A DNA stretch of 64,000 nucleotides from Anseranas semipalmata (Eukaryota > Chordata > Aves > Anseriformes > Anseranatidae). The notes under the pieces were generated by a model. It did no database searches, was not told the origin of the DNA, and was given only the letters and a program-made list of their open reading frames with translations. The stretch covers positions 62,001-126,000 of the forward strand of contig VXAA01003254.1 of NCBI GenBank assembly GCA_013399115.1, read 5' to 3'. This document shows, piece by piece, positions 25,901 through 36,345 of this stretch; the stretch's first letter is position 1; each line of letters begins with the position of its first letter. Both the position numbers and the translations under genes were made by a program.

Positions 25901-27060
25901 CTTCCAACTGTTTATCCTTACAAGAGAGGCATCTTTTAGCATACGCATCCTCACCACTCCTCTGAGGTAAGGAAACAGAGAATTGCACAGGCAGCAGCTC
26001 AGAGAGGGTATCTGCTCTTGTTGCGTGACTTCTGGTGGGGAGGAGACCACCCCTTTTCTTTTCAGAGTGTCACAGAAGACAGCTTGCTTTCTGTGAGCTG
26101 TGGCCAAAGTTTTCTGTCTTTTTTTCTTCTCTCCCTGCTCCTCTCATTCCTTCCCCCCACATGGTGTCTGCTTTCAAGATTGCTTCAATACTCAGCATTG
26201 TAACATACAGAGATGGATTTCCACAAAATTAATTTCAGCACTTGGATAGAAACTGATTATCACTCTTTGTAGTCCTAAAGATGAAGTTATTAAATAAGAA
26301 TTGGGAGTGGAATGCAGCCAAGTTTCTTAGTAAGAGCATTGGTTGAGTAACACAGAATATGACAGTAAGAGAAATGACAGAACATAAGTATTTTATGTCT
26401 TTCATTAGTTTCTGCAAGCAAAGAACACAGTGGCACACATTAAATTAAATTGAGGCCTTTAAAGAAGGTAGTGAAACTATATGTATGCTCCGGCTGGATT
26501 TTGCATTGAAAGATATTTGAACATCTCTTAATTGTCACAAGTCCAGTTGAGATACATCCATCCCATTGTAATGATTTCTATGATATTTGAAAAAAAAAAA
26601 AAAATTAAAGTTCCACAGATGGCAGCATATTAAATAAGAATTTAATAACTGCAATAGTGGATATAACCTAAGATGTTATATACTTCATTATATTATAAAA
26701 CAGACATAATTTTCCATCATATTTTTGATAGAAAATAGTTTTCTTTAAACTGATAATTTTCTGAAGGAAAATGAAAAAAAGGAACAGCAGTAGAGACAGA
26801 AGGGTGTTAAGTGCCTTAAGTAGACTAAATTTGGCATCATGTACTTTCTCATGATGCTCAGTTAACATTACCCACAACATTCACTTCCCATTAATACCTT
26901 TTATCCTATCACTGGTATTACAAGATTGTTCTAAAAATTATGGATAATTTTTAAATTGATATTTTATCTCCAGCACTTTTGACTAAATGCAAAATAGAGG
27001 AAAGATTTGGACAAGGCACATATTCGATATGAATTAATTAATTATCTTCCTGTAATTTGG
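19981..27060. other. Unique DNA, no gene established
   Basis: No recognised gene. Slightly GC-richer patches occur at 21.2-21.8 kb and 22.4-23.1 kb. The first holds two protein-like but unconnected open stretches (described separately). The second holds a 103-codon plus-strand frame at 22412-22723 without a recognisable domain. T-rich runs lie at 24838-24850 and a 14-A run near 26590. Nothing else is supported. Confidence 0.45.
21256..21818 (+). other. Two protein-like open stretches, unidentified
   Basis: A 44-codon frame runs from an ATG at 21256 to a stop at 21388, opening with MADCLAHQEENPSRN. A separate frame is open for 75 codons from 21591 (just after an in-frame TAA) to a TGA at 21816, and includes 'DDIHQPFDNNVTSSWIEG' and 'DSDIDEFMFVYRHF'. 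The second has no upstream ATG. The two are in different phases and no convincing donor joins them. I recognise no family. They could be a decayed processed pseudogene, an eroded transposon ORF, or chance. Probability of a real functional gene is low. Confidence 0.15.
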
Positions 27061-27145
27061 TAGTCCAGTGCATAGGATCACGACTTGAATCAAAGAAGAC
27101 CAAGGTTGTTTTCTAATTAACCTGATTTGCCCTTGGGACACATCC
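27061..27145 (+). repeat. Probable MIR-like SINE fragment
   Basis: The order 'tagtccagtgcatagg', 'gacttgaatcaaagaagacc', 'aaggttgttttctaatt' and 'tgatttgcccttgggacac' follows the body of amniote MIR-type SINEs. In those, a tRNA-like head and 'gagacctgggttc' are followed by 'gtgaccttgggcaagtcac'. The match fades after about 27145. There is no visible tail or target-site duplication. The copy is very diverged, so the call depends on the conserved block order. Confidence 0.45.
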
Positions 27146-28663
27146 CAGGAGAATCTAAGCATTATGAACTAGATTTGTTGAAGGACTCACAATATGTAAT
27201 TTGCACGGCCTTTTGTATATGCTAACTAGTTTAGACAGAAAAATGATATGGTGAAAAGTTCAGACAACTTTCTTTTTGAAGTTGGTTATACCTATCTCTG
27301 CTACTGCATCAGCAGTGATACAGATGAATATGTTGTATATTCCTTGAAAGCAAGTATTTTTCATTCTCATTCTCACTTGCTAGTGCTTTGTACATATCTC
27401 CTATATTCTAGCTGAGTGACCTAAGCAGTTGTCTGTAGTTGGATATTTAAGTGCTTTGTATAAAGTGTAACTGCTTCAGGGGAAGAAATCGTGAGAGACG
27501 CATGCTCTGAATTGTCCTCTTAATGTGGATGTAATAAACTACAGTGCCTAAGATGAACTGAGTCAAAAGAGATCGATGTCTTAAGGTAGAAAATAATAGC
27601 ACTCCCCAGCATGCAAAAAATGTTTCAAAAAATGTTTTAAAAAAGGATCAATTCTGGTATCACATCTCCAGTGTCTGTGACATCCTAGATCCTTCAGCAG
27701 AAGAGCCAGAAAAATATGACCAATATGACATAAAGCTCTCATGAATCTATGTGTTGTAAAATTTATTCCGAGCATTAGAAAATGCAGAATATAACAAGAA
27801 CGTATGGGAGAAAGTGGTCACTAGAGGTGTTTCAGTAACTGAAATGCATTCTCACCAGAGGACTTGAACATCAGGCATAATTTCTTGTGAAAGGTTTTCA
27901 TTTCTATTGTAGGTTACATCTACACAACCCAATGGAGTGTTTTTCAGAAAAATGAGTTTTCTCAAAACCAAATGGAGACACTATAACAGACCTATACCAA
28001 AGCCATTAAACTGCTTCTAAACTGGAATAGCTTTACGCTGAATTTCCAGAGCTGATTTCAAGGCAAGTGCTAGCCTAGTCTTCTTGCTCAGGTGTCTCCA
28101 GATCACAGACCATATAATGGTTGCATAAATGGCCTCAGATAGCTCAGATGAAAATAGTGCTGCTTCCTGACATAGCATCAAGGGTGGTGTTGATTCATGT
28201 GTATAACCATAAGCCTCTGTGATGTGAATTTCCACATCTACATGAATCTTCCTATGCTCTTTGTTTATTCAGTGAAGAGAAACTTTAATGGCACAGTTTA
28301 TCATTATCCTACTGAAATAAATGGCTAGCTAAAATATCCCTTTTTCTGTCCAGTTACTGTGAAGAGAGCATCTGTTCAGCAGCAGATGCTTATACTGAAC
28401 TTAGGTGAGAATAATCTCACCCTAGTTGTCTGTCACTTGGTTCACAACATTTATATATCAAGAACACATCTCTATATTGGTACTGAGTGTCTGAATGATC
28501 CAGGCAGGACTCACTGATGTGCTGGAGAGTAAATAGCACAAGGAAAATGATTAGATATGAAAGAGTTAAAGTGATAGTGTGGGTCTGATATTATGGGCTG
28601 ATAATGCAAGAAAGCAAAGAAATTGCAAAAGAGTTGCAAAGAGAGAAAAAGTTCATTTGTTTC
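27146..28663. other. Unique DNA, no gene seen
   Basis: No gene or identifiable transposon. Minus-strand frames at 27581-27775 and 28017-28235 show no domain. The sequence just left of the pentamer array is purine-rich ('aaagagttgcaaagagagaaaaag'). Confidence 0.5.
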
Positions 28664-29301
28664 TTTCCTTTCCTTTCCTTTCCTTTCCTTTCCTTTCCTT
28701 TCCTTTCCTTTCCTTTCCTTTCCTTTCCTTTCCTTTCCTTTCCTTTCCTTTCCTTTCCTTTCCTTTCCTTTCCTTTCCTTTCCTTTCCTTTCCTTTCCTT
28801 TCCTTTCCTTTCCTTTCCTTTCCTTTCCTTTCCTTTCCTTTCCTTTCCTTTCCTTTCCTTTCCTTTCCTTTCCTTTCCTTTCCTTTCCTTTCCTTTCCTT
28901 TCCTTTCCTTTCCTTTCCTTTCCTTTCCTTTCCTTTCCTTTCCTTTCCTTTCCTTTCCTTTCCTTTCCTTTCCTTTCCTTTCCTTTCCTTTCCTTTCCTT
29001 TCCTTTCCTTTCCTTTCCTTTCCTTTCCTTTCCTTTCCTTTCCTTTCCTTTCCTTTCCTTTCCTTTCCTTTCCTTTCCTTTCCTTTCCTTTCCTTTCCTT
29101 TCCTTTCCTTTCCTTTCCTTTCCTTTCCTTTCCTTTCCTTTCCTTTCCTTTCCTTTCCTTTCCTTTCCTTTCCTTTCCTTTCCTTTCCTTTCCTTTCCTT
29201 TCCTTTCCTTTCCTTTCCTTTCCTTTCCTTTCCTTTCCTTTCCTTTCCTTTCCTTTCCTTTCCTTTCCTTTCCTTTCCTTTCCTTTCCTTTCCTTTCCTT
29301 T
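28664..29301. repeat. Perfect (TTTCC)n pentanucleotide array, about 127 copies
   Basis: A 638-bp tract of TTTCC units (GGAAA on the minus strand) has no substitution or length interruption that I can find, and ends TTT before 'tgaagg'. All six frames through it are open or nearly so, giving spurious periodic peptides of FPFLS type (+) and ERKGK type (-). They should not be annotated as proteins. The purine/pyrimidine strand asymmetry allows triplex or H-DNA formation in principle. The complete homogeneity points to recent expansion or to sequence produced by gap filling. Confidence 0.98.
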
Positions 29302-29729
29302 TGAAGGTGTTCCACTTTACACAGAGTAAATAAATATTAACTGGGCACAAGACAGTAAGTTGCTGTATTTCTGGCCCTTGCTCCACAGACTAGTTAATAC
29401 AAAAGAGGGAATTATTCTCTAGAAAAAGAAATAGAACCCAGGTATTTTTTTTTCTTCAGGTGTGTTCTGTATCTGCTTAAAAAAAATAATAATATTGTTT
29501 TCTTTTCTTCTTACCTAATTAATATCTAAATATTCCATGAAAAATGCAGTTGTTTCCACAGGAAAGAAAGCAGTCAGTCTTGCAGTATTTGGGTAACGAC
29601 AAATACTCTCTTAGAGAGTAGGTGCAGTGGATTCATACTCCTGTAGTCAGAAAAAAAATGAATTCCTAATGAAAGAATAGACTCATTTCAGGCAAGAAAA
29701 GATCACCCCAAAGTCACACATAGAAGATG
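29302..29729. other. Unique DNA between array and gap
   Basis: No gene seen. It contains short T-rich and A/T-rich runs near 29445-29495. It ends at an assembly gap. Confidence 0.5.
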
Positions 29730-29942
29730 NNNNNNNNNNNNNNNNNNNNNNNNNNNNNNNNNNNNNNNNNNNNNNNNNNNNNNNNNNNNNNNNNNNNNNN
29801 NNNNNNNNNNNNNNNNNNNNNNNNNNNNNNNNNNNNNNNNNNNNNNNNNNNNNNNNNNNNNNNNNNNNNNNNNNNNNNNNNNNNNNNNNNNNNNNNNNNN
29901 NNNNNNNNNNNNNNNNNNNNNNNNNNNNNNNNNNNNNNNNNN
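29730..29942. other. Assembly gap (213 N)
   Basis: A run of 213 undetermined bases. The reading frames reported across it are artefacts of untranslated N. Its size may be an estimate. Confidence 0.99.
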
Positions 29943-32487
29943 TTTTCTGCTGGCTGTACTTTGAAAGTACTGGAGGACCTAAACTGCTTCTAATATTTCC
30001 TAGAGGCTGTATTAGGTACAAGCTAGGGATCTTAGTTAGCATATTAAGGGTGCTTAGATACTTGAGATGATATGTTTTACATATATAACCTCCCAATAGA
30101 ACTCACAGTCTTTGCAGTACATCTTTCCATGTAAAAAGAGAATAAACCACTTTCACTCCACATTAAATAATTCAGCACACAGAGCTCTCTGTCATTAGAT
30201 TAGATAACTCAAACTCAAATCTAACTTAAAGGATTTGAACCTACAAAGCGTGCCTTCACTGTCCAAATCTTCAAGCTATGGAACAAACCAAGGTGTAGTT
30301 CTTGTTGAAACTTGTCTAAAGGTCTAAAAGTTTTCTCTCTCAGAGAGAACTCTACTGCTGGTAACAAGAATATTTTCTTGAGAGGCACACTTCAATCTCT
30401 AGTGAATGCTTAAATATTTAAGAAGTGGAGTAGCTTCAGCAAAAAAATGGATTCTCAACTCAGATGGTGTTCTAGACCAAGGGGTAGGACATCTCTGAAA
30501 GAAAGTGGACTAGAAGTCTTGCTTGTGGCAGAATGTGATGTGGATGCATGACTCCACAGGCTGTCTGAGACACCCAGTCATTTTGCAGTGTATCACAGGA
30601 TGTGTCCTGGGCCACAGCTGAGCATCTTCATACTGTCAGAGTATCCTAAGAGTTTACTTTGAAAAAGTATTGTAGCAAAAATAATTGCTTACAGGATTTA
30701 TTTATATCTTTTATTTTGGTATGGAAAAACAAAGGGTATGCTGTTGAGCATTAAAGAAAATTACCTCCTTAATCTCTCTGTGTATTGTAAAATAAGAATG
30801 ATGCTTTGTCCTACCTTTCTCTCTTCCAGTTTTGGGTTCTTTCTACACTGTGCTACCCAGTGACAGCCTTGTGGTATTGCACAAGCTTGAGACTTGGGAC
30901 AACAATTTGCTATAGTAATAAAAATACTAATAACAGGATCATATCCTTGAATCAGTGATTGTCTCAATTTCTGACTGTTTAGGCTGCCTCTGAGACCTAA
31001 GTAGTGTAATTAACAATTTTTTTATCATATCTTTTACCTAATTTGGCAACAGCTGTTAAAGTGTGATTACATACTATGAACTGATGCTGTTCTAAAATGG
31101 CTCTATAATGCTTTTATAGAAAAAAATCTTAGTTTGCTCTTCCTGGTTTCATTGTACCATGATTTATATCTGACACCCTTTTTTTACATTTGACACTCTT
31201 TTTTTACATTGTCAGCAAGACCCAGTACTTCCAAATGTTCATTTTACTGTTCAGAAGTCTAAGAACAGTACAAAAAGCCCACAACAAGCTGGTATTCATT
31301 ACTAGAAGTATAGCATTTTAAGATTAAATTTATAGTTTAATAACTCACTGATATTTTCACCAGAAATATGTTCACTGTTGGATATCCAGTTAATTTTTTA
31401 AATTTAACCCAGGCATAAGAAATTACTGCTTGCTTTTCTGAGTTTAATCTGATTTATAAACTACAGAAGATACTCACACATGTCCACACTCTCTATCATC
31501 TTACACAAAGTGCAAATGATATGTGACATGACATTGCACAGCCTGTTGCTTTAAATCAATATTGTCAAACCCCAAGACTTCAAAGCAATGGCTTACAGGA
31601 ATTCCAGCAATACATATAATGTATTGTTTCTTTGACTTCTGTTTCTGAGCTCACAGTTTCATGCCGTTCTCAATGATTGAAAAAAAAAGTCACAAAGATA
31701 TTCCCTACCATCTAACAAAGTAGTTGACAGCTATATCTTCAAACTGAAATAATAACCCTGCGCTACATAATATTTCATGCTCCGAGGCACACATACTAAT
31801 ACACACATACATAAATATATACATACACACACTCCTACCTTTGAACTTTTAAGTTAACCAGCTCCTAACTGAATGGACTAGTCTTATGAATAATACCTTT
31901 TTATCCAGAATAAATACATGTAGCTGTGCTGAATCCAACAGATCTGTATCAGGTAACACTAAATAAAATTTGGCACAAATCTTGAGTTTGACTTAAGGAA
32001 TGTAGCAGTTGAGTATTTTTATGTCAGCAGATGGGTTTCAACTCGTAAATAATTGTTAATTCTAATGATATAATGATGAAAATATTTTGGATTGAGTACT
32101 GTCTAATTCTTGTAAACCTGAGGTGACAAAAAGCAATATCTACTCATGTTTCCCTTCAACTTAATGTCCTTAGTAAATGAATAAATAATAGAGGGTGGAT
32201 TGAATCAGTATCTAAGTAATGAAAATGAACCCTGTCAATAGAATAATCAGAGTGAGAACAGCTGTTCTTTTAGGATTTTTGTTAAAACTGCTAAGGAAAT
32301 TAGTGTAATGTTCTAAAAGAGACAAAAACAAATTTTCCCTTCAAAATGTACAAAAATTATGTGTTGAAAGAAAAAAAAAATGTTCTGACTTGAAATAAGC
32401 TTGTGTTTTATATTTAAATTTTAGACAACATTTTAGCATCAAAACACATTTTGGAAAAAAAAAAGTTTTTAATATTGGGAAAAAAAT

Positions 32488-32519
32488 AAAACAAACAAAC
32501 AAACAAACAAAAAAAAAAA
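32488..32519. repeat. (AAAC)n microsatellite
   Basis: About five AAAC units are followed by ten A. It looks like an old A-rich tail, but no adjoining retroposon body could be recognised on either side. Confidence 0.8.
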
Positions 32520-34367
32520 CACTTCCTTGCTTTCTTTTCCTTCTCATATATGTTCATTTTTGAGTCTGAGACAATTCCATTTTACTTTTTTCTTTTGTCA
32601 GATGTAATATTTTATTGCAAGACTGTCCAATTCAGCTGATGATTTTAAAGGTCATTCCAGCTGCCTCTAAAATTGTGTTCTTTCTTCTACAGACTGCAGG
32701 CATAAGGATTTCAAGACAGATTCCATGTGATGTATGATAAATAGAGTATTTACCAAAAAGATGTAGGTTTAACTGATGTAAACATAGATGCAAAGCTGAG
32801 TTGAAACTGGTGAATGCTTTTGATTTGAGAAAACTTCTGACAGGGTTAAGTGAAGAATTCTGAAAGGGTTAATTCTAGGTTGAGTGAAGAATTAGTTTCT
32901 CACAGAAACATATTACCAGTGACCTGGGCCTAGGTCAACTTCATTTAAAGACCTAGTAGCTTGAATTTATATAATTACTATCTATACCATTTGCCCATGT
33001 AAGGATATTAAGGATTGTGAGCTATGAAGACAAGGCTCACCAAGCTTTACTGACATATCTGGAGAAGAATTTAAATACCATGAGGATCAGCAAGAGAATT
33101 TGGGATTCATGGATGCTTTTAGTAGAGCAACAACAAGCCTGATCAGCAGGCTGTATTTGTCCATGTGGCTCACTGGTGTTGGTAGCAGTGCTTTGTTCCC
33201 ACTATTCACAGGTATAAATAACTATCCAAGGAGAATGAGGACCAGAGAATTTCAAGCCATATTTCTCTTCCTGTCCTGAAGACAAAATCCACAGACATGT
33301 GTTTCTCAATCAGGATCACATTGTTTTAGAACTTTAGTCTTGATGTGTTTCCACTAATTCCAGTCAATCTATTTTAGACTTTTTCTTCATTTGTCTGGAA
33401 AGCATCCAATACACCACATGTTTTCTTTTTCCTCTACATCAGTTATTCTTATGCTAAGCCGAGATATGAAAAACACAGAGAAGTTCCCAACATCACTTAC
33501 TCCTTTGCACAGGCTTTTACCCTCCCACACTGCCTGCTGAGCTTAAAATCCCTGTATTCAGTTACACAGTTAGTTAAATAGGTTTCCTTTAATCTTAAAC
33601 TATTTCAAATGTAAATCTTGAATGGCATGATATTGCACCCATTGAAGTCTTTCCAATCTGTAAAGATGGCTCAGTTATAGAAAAATACCACCAAGGGAAC
33701 TCTGACACAGTGGGGGAGATGAAGGCATTGAACTATAGGCTGGTTAAAGACAGTATTTCATGAGTGACTGTGTTTGAATGTAGATGGCAATGTTGTACTT
33801 TCTCTGCCACTTGTCATTAGGTGGGCAATCTCTACAAGACCAGAAACTTGACTTTACCATCATGTCCTTCTTTGTCAGATTGATGGACAATTAAATTACT
33901 TCTAAAGGTCTCAGGAGACTATCAGCAATGCACTAAAGATTTTTCTCTCCTCTTTCTCACAAAGCTTTATGTGAAGGTTCCTCATTGCTAAGTGTCTTAG
34001 ACCTGGCATAATGAGACTCTATGTCTATGTATTCCAGAAGACCAATACTTTCAGAATCAAACAATAATCTGCCTTTTCAAAATCAAATAGTAAAGCCTTC
34101 CTATGAAAAAGACTAGATTCTGTTGACATTAAAGGTATTGCCAAATTATTGCTTGTTTCTCTAAATGAAGTAATTTCTTCTGGACTTTATAAGAACCATC
34201 AAATATTTTTAAGAACCTTGATATATGCATCCAGATCTGAATTTATACCACTGAAAAGTTTCAAATCACCAATTAGATTGGAAATTACAGGAGAACAGTT
34301 GGGGTTCTGTTTTTTGTTTGTTTGTTTGTTTTTGTTTTTCCTTCTGCTATGTGTCTTTTAAAACTCT

Positions 34368-34401
34368 TATTTTTTATTTTTTATTTTTTATTCTTTATTT
34401 T
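34368..34401. repeat. (ATTTTTT)n heptamer microsatellite
   Basis: About four units of A plus six T, slightly imperfect at the right end ('attctttattttttt'). Confidence 0.75.
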
Positions 34402-35282
34402 TTTCTTCACTGTTATAAAGGCAAGAGTGACAAACAAATGCATACATATTAGCTATCTTGTAAAGTAAACAAGATTTTCTGAAGCACAGATAAGATGTCT
34501 CAGCTTGAAAGATGTAGGAATTTTTAATGGTTCTTTCAGTAATTAACATCACTTACCAGAGTTCTGTGGTAATACTCATTCAAGTTCCAGACATTTAGTT
34601 TGATTTTCATTCTTCAACCCATGAAACAATTTCACATATTTTCCAAGCTAAAGTAATAAAAACCTAAAGCAAACAGTTGGCTGTATCATATAACTGATAA
34701 TGCATAGATGTGTTTAACAAGGATTTTAAGCAACTGGAGTTATTCATATCCTTTTACTCCTGTTCTTTAGCTAGCTTAACTCCAGAGTGCAAAGCAAGAT
34801 TTTGAACCACTGATGCACAGTTGATGGATTTGCTCTCCACATTTTGCTATGTTATGGTACATTTGGAAATGGAAAACTTGCAAGCAAAATAATTTCTTAT
34901 CACTGCTAGGATTTCCATATACCTCTTTCCCACAGCTTTGATGGCAATGTTTTCAGTTAATGGCATGCAATAAATATTTTGTGAAATATAGAACATTTCT
35001 GTGGTTTTATTAAGGGATATTTGAAAAGTATACAGCTCTACAGCATTTCCTGAAGGATTTAACCTTGATTCTCTTTAATGAACAAGTAATGCTGATCACA
35101 AACCTGAAATGTATTACTGTAAATTTCCAGTGGTTATACAACACCTTTTTTCCAGACACTTGCTTTAAATCACTGTTTCTTTGCAACATGCATCCATGTC
35201 CTGGATTCTGTATTTGCTTATACTAAGCTGGAAGCCAGAATATTACTTTGGTCACCATTTATAACCCTCAAAATTAGTAGTT

Positions 35283-35357
35283 GAAGATGAAGACGAAGAC
35301 GAAGACGAAGAAGAAGAAGAAGGAGAAGGAGAAGGAGAAGGAGAAGGAGAAGGAGAA
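35283..35357. repeat. Compound GAA/GAC/GGA triplet tract
   Basis: A 75-bp purine-biased tract in three blocks. First come gaagac units, then pure gaa, then ggagaa units (ggagaaggagaa) to the end. The codon-like periodicity gives a Leu/Arg-rich minus-strand frame at 35218-35406 that is a repeat artefact. Confidence 0.92.
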
Positions 35358-35524
35358 AATTATTCTGAGCAGAAGCAAAGTAGACTGTTCTTTTCCATAT
35401 AACCAAATTAGTTTAAAAGAATAACAAATCAAAATATAGATTTTCAGAGGAAAAAAAGCACATAAATTTACATTATTCCTATAGCAAATGTAATTAATTT
35501 AATTCTAGAATACATAGATGAGTC

Positions 35525-35716
35525 TAAAGCCTCAAGTCATTTTAGTCTGGAAGGAACCTCCAGAGGTCATCTCCTCCAGCTCCTTGCTCAAAGCAGGTCT
35601 GGTTGAAGCAGGTGTTCAGGACCTTGTCCAGTTCAATGTTGAATATCTCGAAGGACAGAGTCTTACACAGCATACTGTGTAATCTGACCTGTGTTTGACC
35701 ATCTTCCTGGTTATAG

Positions 35717-35747
<31 letters not shown>

Positions 35748-36345
35748 AAAAAACTAAAAAAATCTTAACATCAAAGAAGAATTTCTGCTTTGCATTTTGT
35801 AGTCATTGTCCCTTATCCTTCCACTATGCACCTCCAGGATCCTATACACCCTCCCACTATGTATTTATAGACTTCTTTTCTTAAGGTTGAATTAACCAGC
35901 TCCCTCCTTAGATGTCACATGCTCCAGCCCCCTGACCACTTTACACCAGCTTGCTCCAGAATGTCAGTGACTTTCTTGTACTGGGGAGCTCAATTCTCCA
36001 CACAGTTCTCCAAATAACAGTCTCATAGGAGCTGAATAGTGGGGAAGAATCACTTCCTTCAGTCTGTCAGTTGCCCAGAATGCACTTGGCCCAGCACAAA
36101 GTTGGCCTTCTTAACCACAAAGGCACACTGCTGACTGCTGTTCAGCCTGTTGTCCACCAGCACCTCAGGTCTTTTTCAGCAAAGTTGCTTTCTAGACAGG
36201 CGTCCTGTGACCTGTTACATTGGATTAGTTCATTTCACATGCAGGACTTGGCATTTGTATTTTTTGACCTTCATGACTCCCTAGTCAGCCCACTTTTCCA
36301 GCCTATGAATTCCCTGTCCAGGGCCTGTTCCAGTGCTGTATAATC
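35525..36345 (-). repeat. CR1 LINE fragment, C-terminal RT and 3' end
   Basis: Read on the minus strand this is the end of CR1 reverse transcriptase and its 3' end. Reversed landmarks on the plus strand are 'ggaaggaacctccagaggtcatctcctccagctccttgctc' (35550-35590, the 3' box), 'tgaatatctcgaaggacag' (35640), 'tgtttgaccatcttcctggtt' (35693-35713), 'gctccagccccctgacca' (35921-35938), 'cttgtactggggagctca' (35974-35991) and 'tgttgtccaccagcacctcaggtctttttcagc' (36148-36180). The copy is full of stops. It is interrupted by a (CAAAA)n tract at 35717-35753. The upstream limit near 36345 is approximate. Confidence 0.92.
35717..35753. repeat. (CAAAA)n microsatellite inside CR1
   Basis: About four CAAAA units and a longer A run sit between the 'gtggtcaaacac'-type block and the upstream coding remnant of the minus-strand CR1. 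At the equivalent place, the CR1 at 1.2-1.9 kb has a T-rich run on the opposite reading. Local expansion of a short homopolymer is the likely origin. Confidence 0.85.

Larger units (their letters stand above)
29943..35282. other. Unique AT-rich DNA with small simple repeats
   Basis: No gene or transposon recognised. Simple sequence includes a locally duplicated 'tgacaccctttttttacatt'-like unit at about 31170-31210, CA/TA-rich DNA at 31797-31832, (AAAC)n at 32488-32519, (TTTG)n at 34315-34335 and (ATTTTTT)n at 34368-34401. The short reading frames show no protein-family features. Confidence 0.5.

Noticed and set aside
28511..29386. Long reading frames on both strands across the pentamer array (up to 291 codons)
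   Set aside because: They are translations of TTTCC/GGAAA repeats, giving periodic FPFLS or ERKGK peptides. A 5-bp unit leaves all frames open together, so openness is not coding evidence.
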